This document shows positions 36,508 to 46,533 of a DNA stretch of 64,000 nt, piece by piece (position 1 is the first letter of the stretch; every line of letters begins with the position of its first letter). Origin of the DNA: Ruegeria arenilitoris (GTDB taxonomy: Bacteria > Pseudomonadota > Alphaproteobacteria > Rhodobacterales > Rhodobacteraceae); the NCBI RefSeq assembly GCF_013035425.1, contig NZ_WQHX01000008.1:124001-188000 (forward strand). Direction: 5' to 3'. The notes below the pieces were generated by a model. It saw nothing but the letters and a program-made list of their open reading frames with translations. It was not told the DNA's origin and ran no database searches. A program made the translations under genes and the position numbers.

Positions 36508-38381
36508 GCCTTTAAAGCTTTCTGAGATCGCTTAAGTTTCGCAAGAACAAGGGTTAGAGCAGCGGGAGTCACCCCTTCGACCCTACTTGCCTGCGCTATA
36601 TTTTCTGGGCGCGCCTTGGACAGTTTTTGCTTCATCTCCGTCGACAATCCATCCAGTAGAAAGTAGTCGAAATCGTTAGGAATTCTATGCGACTCATCTC
36701 GCTTCATCGCGTCAACATCTCTCTGTTGACGGGTAATATAGTTGGCGTACAGGGCTTCTCGCTCGATCTGGCGGCGTATTTCCGGTTCTGTGCCAACAAC
36801 ACTTGGCAATAAGGCGGCGACATCATCAAACGTAACGTCCGGAAAAGCCAACAATGCCATTCCATCTCGACGGTTACCGTCTTGATTGACATTTATACCG
36901 GAAGAACGAATTTCTTTAGGGGTCAACGAAACCGAAGTAAGCTTCGACTTTGCGGCCTTCAATTTCTCTTTCTTGTTCTCAAACGCTGATTGCCGCTCTT
37001 TGCTTACGCAACCTAAATCTATGCCAATCGGCGTCAAACGTTGGTCGGCATTGTCAGCCCTAAGTGAAAGCCGAAACTCCGCGCGCGACGTAAACATTCT
37101 GTATGGCTCTGCAACACCGCGCGTAGTTAAATCATCAATCATAACTCCAATATAGCTGTCCGTTCGAGTAAAATGCTGCGGCTCACGGCCTTGGGATTCT
37201 AGTGCTGCATTTAAACCGGCTACAAGACCTTGTGCAGCAGCTTCTTCATAACCCGTGGTTCCATTGATTTGTCCGGCCAGGTACAGACCCGGTACTTCAT
37301 GCACCGACAATGAGGCGGTTAAAGCGCGCGGATCTACATAATCATATTCAATGGCGTATCCTGGCTGCAGGATCTCCGCCATTTCTAAACCTTTGATCGA
37401 CCGCACATAATCCCACTGCACTTCCTCAGGCAACGAGGTCGAGATTCCATTCGGGTATACCGTGTGGTCATTTACGCCTTCGGGCTCCAGAAAGATCTGG
37501 TGAGATTCCTTATCAGCAAACCTTACAATCTTGTCCTCAATTGAAGGACAGTATCTGGGTCCCACTCCTTCTATGTGACCACCATACATAGCCGACCTGG
37601 AAAGATTTTTTTCAATTATTTCATGAGTCCGTGCATTCGTATGAGTGATTCCACATGCGATCTGAGGTGCTGTTGTGGCGCTCGACAAGAATGAAAACAA
37701 GGTGGGCTCAGGGTCGCCTTCCTGTCTTTCTAAAACGTTCCAATTAATTGTACGCCCATCTAACCTGGGCGGTGTTCCTGTTTTTAGCCGAGCTGTCGGT
37801 ATTCCAAAATTATCCAGCCTATCTGCCAGCCTGACAGACGGCTTGTCGCCCATTCGGCCGCCGGGGCGCGAAACGTCTCCAATGTGAATAACGCCGCGCA
37901 GAAACGTGCCCGAGGTAAGAATAACCGACCCAGAATAAACTTCGGAACCATCCGATAAACGAACACCAGAAACACGGTCATTCCGTAAAACAAAGTCGGT
38001 GACTTCGCCTGTGATAACAGAAAGATTCGGTTGTCGCTGCGTTTCATATTGCATTACTGCGCGGTAAAGGGCGCGATCCGCTTGCGCGCGAGGTCCCTGT
38101 ACTGCGGGTCCCTTCCGTCTGTTTAATAACCGAAACTGTATACCAGCGCGGTCTGCTACTCTTCCCATAACACCGTCCATGGCGTCGATCTCTCGCACCA
38201 GGTGCCCTTTACCAAGGCCGCCAATCGCAGGGTTGCAGGACATCACTCCGATATCTCGTTCAGACAAAGTAACTAATGCCGTGCACACACCCATCCTTGC
38301 CGCTGCATGAGCTGCCTCTGTTCCGGCATGTCCAGCGCCGACAACTACAACATCAAACTTTGAATGTTTCACGTGAAACAA
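36504..38381 (-). CDS. mnmG: tRNA uridine-5-carboxymethylaminomethyl modification enzyme MnmG
   Basis: A 625-residue FAD enzyme (GidA) that with MnmE modifies U34 of several tRNAs. The FAD loop is [13 protein letters not shown]; the [13 protein letters not shown] and C-terminal [10 protein letters not shown] segments are typical. The start is a TTG (38379-38381) giving MFHVKH, a conserved beginning in alphaproteobacteria; the codons lie within the second parS palindrome. It ends in an ATGA overlap with rsmG and follows mnmE by 3 bp. Confidence 0.95.
   Translation of the reverse strand: MFHVKHSKFDVVVVGAGHAGTEAAHAAARMGVCTALVTLSERDIGVMSCNPAIGGLGKGHLVREIDAMDGVMGRVADRAGIQFRLLNRRKGPAVQGPRAQADRALYRAVMQYETQRQPNLSVITGEVTDFVLRNDRVSGVRLSDGSEVYSGSVILTSGTFLRGVIHIGDVSRPGGRMGDKPSVRLADRLDNFGIPTARLKTGTPPRLDGRTINWNVLERQEGDPEPTLFSFLSSATTAPQIACGITHTNARTHEIIEKNLSRSAMYGGHIEGVGPRYCPSIEDKIVRFADKESHQIFLEPEGVNDHTVYPNGISTSLPEEVQWDYVRSIKGLEMAEILQPGYAIEYDYVDPRALTASLSVHEVPGLYLAGQINGTTGYEEAAAQGLVAGLNAALESQGREPQHFTRTDSYIGVMIDDLTTRGVAEPYRMFTSRAEFRLSLRADNADQRLTPIGIDLGCVSKERQSAFENKKEKLKAAKSKLTSVSLTPKEIRSSGINVNQDGNRRDGMALLAFPDVTFDDVAALLPSVVGTEPEIRRQIEREALYANYITRQQRDVDAMKRDESHRIPNDFDYFLLDGLSTEMKQKLSKARPENIAQASRVEGVTPAALTLVLAKLKRSQKALKA
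38365..38380. other. parS site 2 (over the mnmG start)
   Basis: A second perfect copy of TGTTTCACGTGAAACA, 1.9 kb from the first. It overlaps the TTG start codon of mnmG and encodes its first residues, FHVK. ParB loading here would cover the translation-start DNA of mnmG. Confidence 0.93.
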
Positions 38382-38384
38382 TCC

Positions 38385-39668
38385 TTACTTTCCCAAACAA
38401 AAACTGGAAAATATTTCGTCCAGCAAGTTCTCAACGTCTATTCTGCCAACTATTGATTCGAGTGCTCGAATAGCTGAGCGTAACTCTTCTGCAACTATAT
38501 CATACATATCCGGCCCCGATTCCAGAACAGTCCGCGCAGCAGTTAAAGCGTCTATTGCCTTTAACATCGCTATACGGTGTCGTTCTCGTGTTGCAATACC
38601 ACTGATAGTGGATCGATTAACCAGAACCCGCGATATGTTGGATACAAGTTCGTCAATACCCTGCCCAGTTTTTCCAGACACACCCGCAGACGAGCTCCGA
38701 AGATCGGCCTTTGGAAGAACTTGTATATCGCCGGCCTGCAACTCAACCCCCAACTCGTCCGTTGTCTCGGATAAAAAAACCCTTAAATCTGCAGTTTCAG
38801 CTCTCTTTCGCGCCAATTCTACCCCGATGCTTTCGACATAATCATCCGTCTCTCGTAACCCCGCCGTGTCAAGCAGTGTGACTGGAAGGCCCGCTAGGTC
38901 CATTCGAACTTCGATCACATCCCGGGTTGTTCCAGCGAATTCCGATGTAATCGCCGCTTCCCTGCCAGCCAACGCATTCAGGAGAGTAGATTTTCCCGCA
39001 TTTGGCAAACCGACAATCGCAACTTCAAAACCATTTCGGATTCGTTCCGCAATACGTACGCCTCTTGCTTCCTGCTCCAAGTCTGAAACAACTCCCGAAA
39101 CCAGAGTTTGGACCTCTGGGGATACGTCAGTCGGAACCTCCTCATCGGCAAAGTCAATCACCGCCTCGAGCAGTGCCGCCGCTCGGATTAAATCTCGACG
39201 CCAACGCTCTACCAAAGATCCTAACGAACCGGCTAGAACGGATTGAGCCTGCTTGCGTTGGGCTTCGGTTTCCGCATCTATTAGATCCGCCAAACCTTCT
39301 ACCTGAGTCAGGTCGATCTTACCATTTTCCAACGCTCGCCGGGTGAACTCTCCCGGATCCGCAAGACGAAGTCCGCGTATTTCAGAAAGACACCGAAGTA
39401 ACGCGTTTACAGTAGCAACGCTGCCGTGGATTTGCAGCTCGGCCACATCTTCGCCTGTAAAGCTCTTAGGCGCTTGAAAGGTTAAAACCAGACCGTCATC
39501 CAGTCGCGCACCACTAAAATCACGCAGACAGCAATGTCGCATGCCACGAGGCGGAAGATCTTTGCCCGCAAGCTTCTTTGCGGCTGTGTGGGCCAGTGGG
39601 CCGGAAAGACGAATAACAGCCACCCCGGCCTTGCCTTGCGCACTGGCCAAGGCGAATATCGTATCCAT
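38385..39668 (-). CDS. mnmE: tRNA modification GTPase MnmE
   Basis: A 427-residue GTPase (TrmE). The N-terminal formyl-THF-binding domain begins [23 protein letters not shown]; the central G domain has GLPNAGKST and DTAGLRET; the last residues FCLGK hold the invariant C424. It works with MnmG on wobble uridines. It follows rho by 31 bp on the same strand. Confidence 0.95.
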   Translation of the reverse strand: MDTIFALASAQGKAGVAVIRLSGPLAHTAAKKLAGKDLPPRGMRHCCLRDFSGARLDDGLVLTFQAPKSFTGEDVAELQIHGSVATVNALLRCLSEIRGLRLADPGEFTRRALENGKIDLTQVEGLADLIDAETEAQRKQAQSVLAGSLGSLVERWRRDLIRAAALLEAVIDFADEEVPTDVSPEVQTLVSGVVSDLEQEARGVRIAERIRNGFEVAIVGLPNAGKSTLLNALAGREAAITSEFAGTTRDVIEVRMDLAGLPVTLLDTAGLRETDDYVESIGVELARKRAETADLRVFLSETTDELGVELQAGDIQVLPKADLRSSSAGVSGKTGQGIDELVSNISRVLVNRSTISGIATRERHRIAMLKAIDALTAARTVLESGPDMYDIVAEELRSAIRALESIVGRIDVENLLDEIFSSFCLGK

Positions 39669-39699
39669 TCGTAGGCCCCGCGAGAGTCAGCTCTCTGTT

Positions 39700-40971
39700 T
39701 CAGGTATTCATAGAGTCAAAGAATTCAGAGTTCGTCTTAGTCTGCTTTAACTTTGACAGCAAAAACTCAATCGCGTCTGTTGTCCCCATTGGGTTCAGGA
39801 TGCGACGCAAGACAAAAGTCTTAGCGAGATCGCCTTTATCAACCAGAAGATCCTCTTTACGGGTACCAGATTTGAGGATGTCGATTGCCGGGAACACGCG
39901 CTTATCAGCAATCTTACGATCCAAAACAATTTCTGAGTTACCGGTACCCTTGAATTCTTCAAAGATCACTTCGTCCATCCGGCTACCGGTGTCGATTAGC
40001 GCTGTCGCGATGATGGTCAGCGAACCGCCCTCTTCTATATTCCGTGCGGCGCCGAAGAACCGCTTTGGCCGCTGAAGTGCATTTGCGTCGACACCACCCG
40101 TTAAAACTTTACCTGAAGATGGAACAACAGTGTTAAAAGCTCTACCAAGTCTTGTTATCGAGTCGAGAAGAATAACAACATCTCGTTTATGCTCGACTAA
40201 ACGTTTTGCTTTTTCGATTACCATTTCTGACACAGCCACGTGACGTGTCGCCGGTTCGTCGAAGGTAGAAGAAACGACTTCGCCCTTCACCGACCGCTGC
40301 ATGTCCGTCACTTCTTCGGGACGTTCATCGATCAATAGTACGATCAAATAGCATTCAGGATGGTTCTGTTCGATAGAGTGCGCAATGTTCTGCAAGATTA
40401 CTGTCTTACCTGTCCGCGGCGGCGCCACGATCAACGAACGCTGTCCCTTACCGATCGGCGCGACCAAGTCAATAACACGGGCAGACTTGTCTTTGATGGT
40501 TGGATCCTCAATCTCCATTTTAAGACGCTCTTCTGGATACAAAGGCGTCAGGTTGTCGAAAAGGATCTTATGTTTGGCCTTATCAGGTTCTTCAAAATTG
40601 ATTTTCGTAACCTTGATCAGCGCAAAATAACGTTCGTTCTCATCCGGCGCCTTTATTTCACCTTCAACCGTGTCACCTGTACGCAACGAGTGCTGGCGGA
40701 TCATGTCTGGTGAGACATAGATGTCGTCTGGTCCGGGAAGATAATTAGCTTCAGGCGACCGCAGAAACCCGAAGCCATCTTGGAGAACTTCAAGCACACC
40801 GTCACCGCCGACAGTCCAACCTTCATCCGCGCGTTCGCGCAGAATCTGGAACATCATCTCGCCCTTGCGCATGGTCGAGGCGTTTTCGATCTCTAGCTCT
40901 TCAGCCATCGCCAAAAGGTCTTTTGGGCTTTTGGCCTTGAGATCGGACAGGTTCAGGGATTCAGTTGTCAT
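39700..40971 (-). CDS. rho: Transcription termination factor Rho
   Basis: A 423-residue hexameric RNA helicase. The N-terminal RNA-binding OSB fold contains [22 protein letters not shown]; the ATPase has PPRTGKT with K189, [13 protein letters not shown] and the [13 protein letters not shown] Q/R loop region. It lies upstream of mnmE in the usual rho-mnmE-mnmG-rsmG-parAB cluster, transcribed away from the proposed origin. Confidence 0.97.
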   Translation of the reverse strand: MTTESLNLSDLKAKSPKDLLAMAEELEIENASTMRKGEMMFQILRERADEGWTVGGDGVLEVLQDGFGFLRSPEANYLPGPDDIYVSPDMIRQHSLRTGDTVEGEIKAPDENERYFALIKVTKINFEEPDKAKHKILFDNLTPLYPEERLKMEIEDPTIKDKSARVIDLVAPIGKGQRSLIVAPPRTGKTVILQNIAHSIEQNHPECYLIVLLIDERPEEVTDMQRSVKGEVVSSTFDEPATRHVAVSEMVIEKAKRLVEHKRDVVILLDSITRLGRAFNTVVPSSGKVLTGGVDANALQRPKRFFGAARNIEEGGSLTIIATALIDTGSRMDEVIFEEFKGTGNSEIVLDRKIADKRVFPAIDILKSGTRKEDLLVDKGDLAKTFVLRRILNPMGTTDAIEFLLSKLKQTKTNSEFFDSMNT

Positions 40972-41094
40972 GATTATACGGACCTTGGCCGCAAAGCCTG
41001 CGGCACATCTGAAAATTTGCAGTTGGAAGATAAGCAGCCCGGACGGGAGCGTTTTGCCTTAATTAAGGGTCAATGGCAGCAGAGTCAAACGCCC

Positions 41095-41544
41095 TTAGAA
41101 CTTTAGAACAACAGATAGTACAATAATCACCATCAAGACTGTCGGAACTTCGTTCATCATTCGATACTGGCGCCCGGTAAGTCTATTGCTTCCCGCCAAA
41201 AAGTCCTTTCGCCTTGCCATTAACCAATGGTGAAACCAAGTCATACCTAATACGGCAACGCCTTTAACCCACGGCCATGCCCAATCCCAACTGACAATGC
41301 CAGGCGTAAAGACCATCAATAATCCGCATATCCATGCTACTATTATTGCAGGACGCATGATCACACGAAGTAGCTTTTCTTCCATTTCAAAGAAAATTTC
41401 TTGCGCACCTGCCACCGTTTGCGCCTTTTCGACGTGATAGACGAACAATCGCGGTAAATAGAATAGACCAGCCATCCATGAAATCACTGCCATGATGTGT
41501 AAGGACTTCACCCATGGATAAAGGGTAATAAGAAAGTCAGTCAT
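41095..41544 (-). CDS. hemJ: Protoporphyrinogen oxidase HemJ
   Basis: A 149-residue membrane protein of the HemJ (UPF0093/YgiW-like) family with four or five helices and the conserved His in VKSLHIMAVISWMAGLFYLPRLF and Lys in FEMEEKLLR. It oxidises protoporphyrinogen IX in heme synthesis in bacteria lacking HemG or HemY. The ATG at 41544 was chosen because GAGG lies upstream and the N-terminus matches the family; the longer frame to 41664 reads through AT-rich intergenic DNA. In relatives hemE often sits nearby; it is not in this window. Confidence 0.9.
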   Translation of the reverse strand: MTDFLITLYPWVKSLHIMAVISWMAGLFYLPRLFVYHVEKAQTVAGAQEIFFEMEEKLLRVIMRPAIIVAWICGLLMVFTPGIVSWDWAWPWVKGVAVLGMTWFHHWLMARRKDFLAGSNRLTGRQYRMMNEVPTVLMVIIVLSVVLKF

Positions 41545-41949
41545 CCCGGCCTCGAGCTTTGTTCTGATCTTCCCTAATAAAAAAAATAGAAAAGAAAAAG
41601 GATGATGGTTTTGTAGGGAGTGTAGAATCCGTGGATTACTTGTTTGTCCAAGGTTTTTCCCCAAGCTGGATGAGTTTAAAGTTCAGAGTAGAAGTTCTGT
41701 TGATATAGAAAAATAAATAAATAAAAACAACAGGTTGAGATGTAGACACAAACTTAATTCTGGGGATATCTCCTGAGGAACTCTTTGAAAACTACCTTAT
41801 CCCGTTTAATGAACTTATCCTTGTCCCATCTGGACCGAACTTGAGCGACTCACAGATATTTTTTGCATGAACACAGGACTTGCGTGTCAATCGGAAAACC
41901 ATACAAAACATCCCAGAACTGTTAACGAATTACTCGGCTGGTTTTCCAC
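41545..41949. other. Candidate chromosomal replication origin (oriC)
   Basis: This 405-bp gap separates hemJ (leftward) from maf (rightward), and nearly all neighbouring genes run away from it. It is strikingly AT-rich, with A-runs at 41577-41600 and 41703-41730 that could be the unwinding element. DnaA-box-like nonamers (consensus TTATCCACA) occur at 41942 (TTTTCCACA, 8 of 9), 41655 (TTTTCCCCA), 41630 and 41761 (reverse strand, 7 of 9). CTTATCC cores lie at 41796 and 41814. In Caulobacter the origin lies at the equivalent place, before maf-aroE-coaE-dnaQ and a few kb from parAB. No protein or RNA gene was recognised in it. Confidence 0.6.
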
Positions 41950-42549
41950 ATGTCTGTCCCCATTGTTTTGGCTTCTGGTTCTACTATTCGAGCACAGCTG
42001 CTGCGAAATGCTGGTATTGATTTTTCCGTAAATGTCGCGCGCATAGACGAGGATAGCGTGAAACAAGCGTTGTTGGCCGAAGATGCGTCTCCTCGGGATA
42101 TCGCAGACGCTTTGGCCGAAATGAAGGCGCGGAAAGTCAGTGATAAGTCGCCAGGTGCTATGGTAATAGGGTGCGACCAGGTATTGGACTTTGACGGCAA
42201 GGTAATTTCGAAACCGGATTCGCCTGAAGATGCTCTGCAACAGCTCAAGTCTATGCGCGGTAGACGGCACGCTTTGCTTTCTGCGGCAGTCGTCTATCAG
42301 AATAGCGAACCAGTCTGGAGACATATTGGCCAGGTGCGATTGCGGATGCGAGCGAGTTCGGACGCGTACTTACGCGACTATGTCACTCGAAATTGGGAAA
42401 GTATTCGCTATTCTGTTGGAGCGTATAAACTGGAAGAAGAAGGTGTACGCCTATTTGCGGACATAGACGGCGATTACTTTAACGTTCTGGGTATTCCGTT
42501 GTTAGAAATCATTAATTTTTTGGCTGTGAAAGGCGTAATTGACCAATGA
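41950..42549 (+). CDS. Maf-like nucleotide pyrophosphatase
   Basis: A 199-residue Maf/YhdE/YceF family protein: LASGSTIRAQLLRNAG at the N-terminus with the phosphate-binding S-x-S/R-R pattern, GCDQVLDFDGKVISKP with the catalytic Asp, and YSVGAYKLEEEG. Family members hydrolyse dTTP/UTP or m7GTP; the YceF-like sequence suggests the 7-methyl-GTP type but this is not firm. It is the first gene of the maf-aroE-coaE-dnaQ operon. Confidence 0.9.
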   Translation: MSVPIVLASGSTIRAQLLRNAGIDFSVNVARIDEDSVKQALLAEDASPRDIADALAEMKARKVSDKSPGAMVIGCDQVLDFDGKVISKPDSPEDALQQLKSMRGRRHALLSAAVVYQNSEPVWRHIGQVRLRMRASSDAYLRDYVTRNWESIRYSVGAYKLEEEGVRLFADIDGDYFNVLGIPLLEIINFLAVKGVIDQ

Positions 42550-43379
42550 CGGACCATCGTATCCCACTGGCCGGGGTGATAGGACACCCCGTTGCACACT
42601 CCCAGTCACCGAAATTACATGGTCATTGGCTCAAGGCTCATGGGTTATCAGGTCATTACATCCCGATGGACGTGGCGCCTGCTGATCTCGAAACAGTTTT
42701 GCGGGCACTGCCCAAGGCAGGTTTTGTCGGCGCTAACATAACAGTTCCACACAAAGAGGCCGCACTGCGTCTGTCGGATCACGCAGCCGACCGCGCTTCT
42801 GTCATAGGGGCAGCGAATACACTGGTATTCCGTGAAGATGGTTCGATCCATGCGGACAACACTGACGGGTATGGTTTTATGGCGAACCTGAGATCGGGCG
42901 CTCCGGATTGGGTGCCTCAGGATGGTCCAGCAGTTGTGTTCGGCGCTGGAGGAGCGGCCAGAGCAGTATTGTGGGCTCTTGCAGATGCAGGTGTTCCAGA
43001 AATTATGCTGACCAATCGTACACGCAACAGAGCCGACCATCTGAAAGAGGAATTTGGACAACGCATTACGGTAGTCGATTGGGTGCAGGCCGGAAATGTT
43101 GTCGAGAATGCCGAACTGGTCGTCAACACAACGTCTTTGGGAATGCAAGGACAGCCAGAGTTGCGCGTACCACTGGATGGATTGCAGCCGGGTACCGTTG
43201 TAACGGATCTTGTCTACACTCCTTTGAAAACGCGTCTCCTGCGGACGGCTGAAGAAGCTGGATGCACCACGGTCGACGGCTTAGGCATGTTGCTCCACCA
43301 GGCTGTGCCCGGTTTTGAGCGTTGGTTCGGATTACGTCCAGAAGTTGACGAAGACGCGCGTACGGCGGCGTTAGCATGA
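42546..43379 (+). CDS. aroE: Shikimate dehydrogenase
   Basis: A 277-residue NADP enzyme reducing 3-dehydroshikimate. The shikimate site reads HSQSPKLHG and NITVPHKEAA (with the catalytic Lys); the nucleotide loop is GAGGAARAV; TSLGMQG follows. Start and stop overlap maf and coaE by 4 bp each, so the operon is tightly coupled. Confidence 0.95.
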   Translation: MTDHRIPLAGVIGHPVAHSQSPKLHGHWLKAHGLSGHYIPMDVAPADLETVLRALPKAGFVGANITVPHKEAALRLSDHAADRASVIGAANTLVFREDGSIHADNTDGYGFMANLRSGAPDWVPQDGPAVVFGAGGAARAVLWALADAGVPEIMLTNRTRNRADHLKEEFGQRITVVDWVQAGNVVENAELVVNTTSLGMQGQPELRVPLDGLQPGTVVTDLVYTPLKTRLLRTAEEAGCTTVDGLGMLLHQAVPGFERWFGLRPEVDEDARTAALA

Positions 43380-43969
43380 GTTTCGCCCTTGGACTCACCG
43401 GTTCGATTGGTATGGGAAAAAGCACTACAGCAAAGATGTTTGCGGACGAAGGATGTGCTTTGTGGGATGCAGATGATGCAGTCCATCGGTTGTACTCACC
43501 AGGGGGTACCGCCGTGCAGTCGATATCAGAGATCTATCCTGAAGCTGTAATAGACGGCTCGGTCAACAGAATTGTCTTAAAGCAGATTATTTCTAAGGAA
43601 CCGTCGGCATTGAAAGTAATCGAATCCATAGTTCATCCATTGGTTTCCAAAGACCGGGCGACTTTTCGTGCCTCGGAAACAGCAGATATCATTGTATTTG
43701 ATATCCCGTTACTCTTTGAAACTGGCGGGGACGCCGACATGGACGCGGTCGCGTGCGTTTCGATATCGCCCGAGGAACAAAAGCGCAGAGTCATGACACG
43801 GGGCACGATGACTGAGGCTCAATTCGATCAAATCAGATCCAAACAAATGCCAAATGAAGAGAAATGCCGGCGATCGGACTTTGTAATTGTCACGGATACA
43901 CTGGACCACGCCCGTGCGCAGGTGCAGGATATAGTCAGACAAATCAGAGTGGGAATGCGAAATGCGTGA
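43376..43969 (+). CDS. coaE: Dephospho-CoA kinase
   Basis: A 197-residue P-loop kinase doing the last step of coenzyme A synthesis. The Walker A is LTGSIGMGKST at the N-terminus; DADDAVHRLY and IVFDIPLLFETG are family motifs. Start overlaps aroE by 4 bp; end overlaps dnaQ by 8 bp. Confidence 0.95.
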   Translation: MSFALGLTGSIGMGKSTTAKMFADEGCALWDADDAVHRLYSPGGTAVQSISEIYPEAVIDGSVNRIVLKQIISKEPSALKVIESIVHPLVSKDRATFRASETADIIVFDIPLLFETGGDADMDAVACVSISPEEQKRRVMTRGTMTEAQFDQIRSKQMPNEEKCRRSDFVIVTDTLDHARAQVQDIVRQIRVGMRNA

Positions 43970-44684
43970 GATCGTACTCGATACGGAAACCACTGGCTTT
44001 GACCCCGAAAACGGTGACCGGATCGTAGAAATCGGTGCCGTGGAGCTATGGAATCATGTAGCAACCGGCGAAACGTATCACGTCTACATTAACCCAGAGC
44101 GATCAATGCCCGAAGACGCGTTTGGTGTACACGGAATCGGCCCAGACTTACTGGACCCGCCTCAACCTACAAAGCCTGGGCAGATTACGCTGAAGGATAA
44201 ACCGGTTTTCAAAAAAGTTGGTCTGGAATTTCGCGACTTTGTCGGTGACGCAAAACTAGTAATCCACAACGCATCCTTTGATATGAAGTTTCTGAATGCC
44301 GAATTGGGTTGGATGGGTGCGCCGATGATACCGATTGAACAGGCCGTTGACACATTGGCAATCGCGCGAAAACGGTTCCCCGGTTCTCCTGCCTCATTGG
44401 ATGCGCTATGCCGCCGGTTCAACATCGATAACTCGAACCGTGTTCTTCATGGGGCATTACTCGATTCGGAAATATTGGCTGAAGTTTATCTTGAGCTGAT
44501 TGGTGGGCGGCAGCCGGATTTTGGTCTGGCTACAGCGGCGTCGACGGTATCTGAAGGAGGCGATGCATGGCGTCCTGCGCCGCGCGCGGTAGCATTGCCT
44601 GAACGGATCACAGAAGAAGAGCGCGTGGCACACAACTCTTTTGTAGAAAACCTTGGCGAAAATGCCCTTTGGACCCGCGTCTGA
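43962..44684 (+). CDS. dnaQ: DNA polymerase III epsilon subunit (proofreading exonuclease)
   Basis: A 240-residue DEDDh exonuclease: D7-x-E9 in VLDTETTGF, HNASFDMKFLNAEL, and HGALLDSEILAEVYLEL with the final His and Asp. A flexible tail contains a sequence for binding the polymerase alpha subunit. It closes the maf-aroE-coaE-dnaQ operon and converges on secB. Confidence 0.95.
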   Translation: MREIVLDTETTGFDPENGDRIVEIGAVELWNHVATGETYHVYINPERSMPEDAFGVHGIGPDLLDPPQPTKPGQITLKDKPVFKKVGLEFRDFVGDAKLVIHNASFDMKFLNAELGWMGAPMIPIEQAVDTLAIARKRFPGSPASLDALCRRFNIDNSNRVLHGALLDSEILAEVYLELIGGRQPDFGLATAASTVSEGGDAWRPAPRAVALPERITEEERVAHNSFVENLGENALWTRV

Positions 44685-44699
44685 GGGTGCCCAGACGCG
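44676..44699. terminator. Hairpin between convergent dnaQ and secB
   Basis: CGCGTCTG (44676-44683) and CAGACGCG (44692-44699) form a perfect 8-bp stem with an 8-base loop across the dnaQ stop. A further GCGTCTG at 44727 offers an alternative partner for the CAGACGC arm. No T run is present; a bidirectional or Rho-assisted terminator is likely. Confidence 0.45.
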
Positions 44700-44709
44700 A
44701 GCAGATAAC

Positions 44710-45210
44710 TTAAGCTTCTGTTTTCTGCGTCTGCGCAGCCTGGCGGCGCGCAATTTCATTTCGATAAAGTGCTACAAAGTCGATATTGTCCAAATTGACC
44801 GGTGGATAACCTCCGTCGCGGGTAATGTCGCTGACAATGCGGCGCAGGAAAGGGAACAACATGCGCGGACATTCAATCAGCAGGAACGGATGTAGCTGAT
44901 CTTCTGGCACGCCTTCAACATGAAACAGGCCGCAATAATCGATTTCGCAAACGAAAAGAATATCTTCCATGCCCTTGGCTTTGGATTTCAGGTTCAGCTT
45001 GATCGACACTTCATATTGGTGTTCAGTCGGTCGCTTTTTTGCATCCAGGTTAACCTGCACCGCTATTTCAGGCTGAACTTCGCCTGATACGCCCTTTTGC
45101 GCCATTACGTTTTCAAAGGACAAATCGCGGATGAACTGCCCCAAAACGCGCATTTGGACCTGCGGTGCGGCCTGTGCCGCGGTGTTTTCTTTGGCGTCTT
45201 CGTCGGCCAT
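44710..45210 (-). CDS. secB: Protein-export chaperone SecB
   Basis: A 166-residue tetrameric chaperone that keeps preproteins unfolded for SecA. Typical pieces are the YIRDLSFEN-like QFIRDLSFENV, CGLFHVEGV, and the acidic/aromatic ECPRMLFPFLRRIVSDITRDGG region. I chose ATG 45210 (MADEDAKENT), with GGAG 8 bases upstream, over an open frame extending to 45249. Confidence 0.95.
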   Translation of the reverse strand: MADEDAKENTAAQAAPQVQMRVLGQFIRDLSFENVMAQKGVSGEVQPEIAVQVNLDAKKRPTEHQYEVSIKLNLKSKAKGMEDILFVCEIDYCGLFHVEGVPEDQLHPFLLIECPRMLFPFLRRIVSDITRDGGYPPVNLDNIDFVALYRNEIARRQAAQTQKTEA

Positions 45211-45264
45211 GGATCTACTCCAAAAATGATTTTCGTCACTGCTTAACAAGTTGCGCGAGCCACC

Positions 45265-45765
45265 TCAATGCTGGTGCGGCCGCTCTACCCACTTAGAAGG
45301 TTTCGCGGAGCCATTTCTGGGCCGGACCTCGGAGTACTCACCGTCAATCACATCGGCATTTTCAAATGGTTCTGGACGGCTATGGAATTGCGCACCCGCG
45401 CCCATCTGGAATTGCGTGACCGAGATTTTGGACTTCAAGTAGTGGAACAAAGCCAAACGTATAGCGGGAATTAACAATGCAAAACCAATAATGTCAGTGA
45501 AGAAACCAGGTGTTACTAACAAAGCCCCCGAAAGCAAAATCATAGCGCCGTGCGCTAAGGGTTCAGTCGGGTCATCCATTTGGGAAAAGGACCGCTGTAA
45601 TTCTCCCAGCGCCATGCGACCTTGTGTCCGCACCAAAACGGCACCTAAAACAGCCGTCAATACGACAATGGCAAGTGTCGGCCATAGCCCAATCAGACCA
45701 CCGACCTGAATGAACAGGGTGATCTCAATTATGGGTACCAACAAAAAAGCCAGAAACAGGTACAT
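45265..45765 (-). CDS. fxsA: FxsA family membrane protein
   Basis: A 166-residue inner-membrane protein with the FxsA core: LVPIIEITLFIQVGGLIGLWPT, then TQGRMALGELQ and GALLVTPGFFTDIIGFALLIP, giving about three to four helices and a hydrophilic C-terminal tail. FxsA in E. coli relieves phage T7 exclusion by F plasmids; its general role is unknown. ATG 45765 has AAGGA 8 bases upstream; the longer frame to 45810 lacks one. Confidence 0.9.
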   Translation of the reverse strand: MYLFLAFLLVPIIEITLFIQVGGLIGLWPTLAIVVLTAVLGAVLVRTQGRMALGELQRSFSQMDDPTEPLAHGAMILLSGALLVTPGFFTDIIGFALLIPAIRLALFHYLKSKISVTQFQMGAGAQFHSRPEPFENADVIDGEYSEVRPRNGSAKPSKWVERPHQH

Positions 45766-45873
45766 ATGCGCTGTCCTTTCTAGTAGTTCGGGCTGTGGAC
45801 TTGCCACCAACTGTCACCTACATAGGAGCATGAGGCTGTGCTTACAAAGTCTCGGTTCTGAAAAGAGGACGAA

Positions 45874-46533
45874 ATGAACAATCCCATGATCCAGCTATTG
45901 GTCTTGCTTGGTATCGCTGTTTTCCTGATCATGCGCCTGAAAAGCGTACTGGGAACACGTGAAGGATTTGAAAAGCCGCCGCTGCAGCAACAACCCGAAG
46001 CCAGCAAGTCGCGTCGCGATTTTGAAGTAATCGAAGGTGGCCCGGATCATGACATCACCGATCACGTGCCAGAAGATAGCGAACAAGCGCAAACTTTGGC
46101 CGCAATGAAACGTGTCGAACCCAGTTTTTCTGTCGGTGAGTTTGTTCAGGGCGCGCGTGGCGCATACGAAATGATCGTTATGGGATTCGAAAAGGGCAAT
46201 CTGGACGAAATCCAACCGTTCCTGTCTGAAGAAGTGTTCGACAGCTTCGTTTCGGTCGTGGCAGACAGGGAGGATAAGGGCTTGACGATTGAAGCCGAGT
46301 TCGTGGGTGTACGCGAAACGACATTGGCGGACGCTCATTTTGACAAGGACACAAACCAGGCCGAAATCACGATGCGGTTTATTGGAGAGTTGACTTCGGT
46401 CGTTAGGGATCGAGGCGGCGACATTATCGAAGGAAGCCCCAATACTGTAAAACGCCAAAAGGACAGTTGGACCTTTGCCCGCGTCATGGGTACTGATGAT
46501 CCAAACTGGCTGTTAGTTGCCACGGACGCATGA
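45874..46533 (+). CDS. Tim44/TimA family protein
   Basis: A 219-residue protein with one N-terminal membrane helix (IQLLVLLGIAVFLIMRLKSVLG) and a soluble C-terminal Tim44-like domain (FVQGARGAYEMIVMGFEKGNL, then WTFARVMGTDDPNWLLVAT). Alphaproteobacterial relatives are considered ancestors of the mitochondrial import subunit Tim44. Its place here, beside secB and fxsA, fits an inner-membrane role in protein handling. Stop overlaps mltA start by 4 bp. Confidence 0.88.
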   Translation: MNNPMIQLLVLLGIAVFLIMRLKSVLGTREGFEKPPLQQQPEASKSRRDFEVIEGGPDHDITDHVPEDSEQAQTLAAMKRVEPSFSVGEFVQGARGAYEMIVMGFEKGNLDEIQPFLSEEVFDSFVSVVADREDKGLTIEAEFVGVRETTLADAHFDKDTNQAEITMRFIGELTSVVRDRGGDIIEGSPNTVKRQKDSWTFARVMGTDDPNWLLVATDA

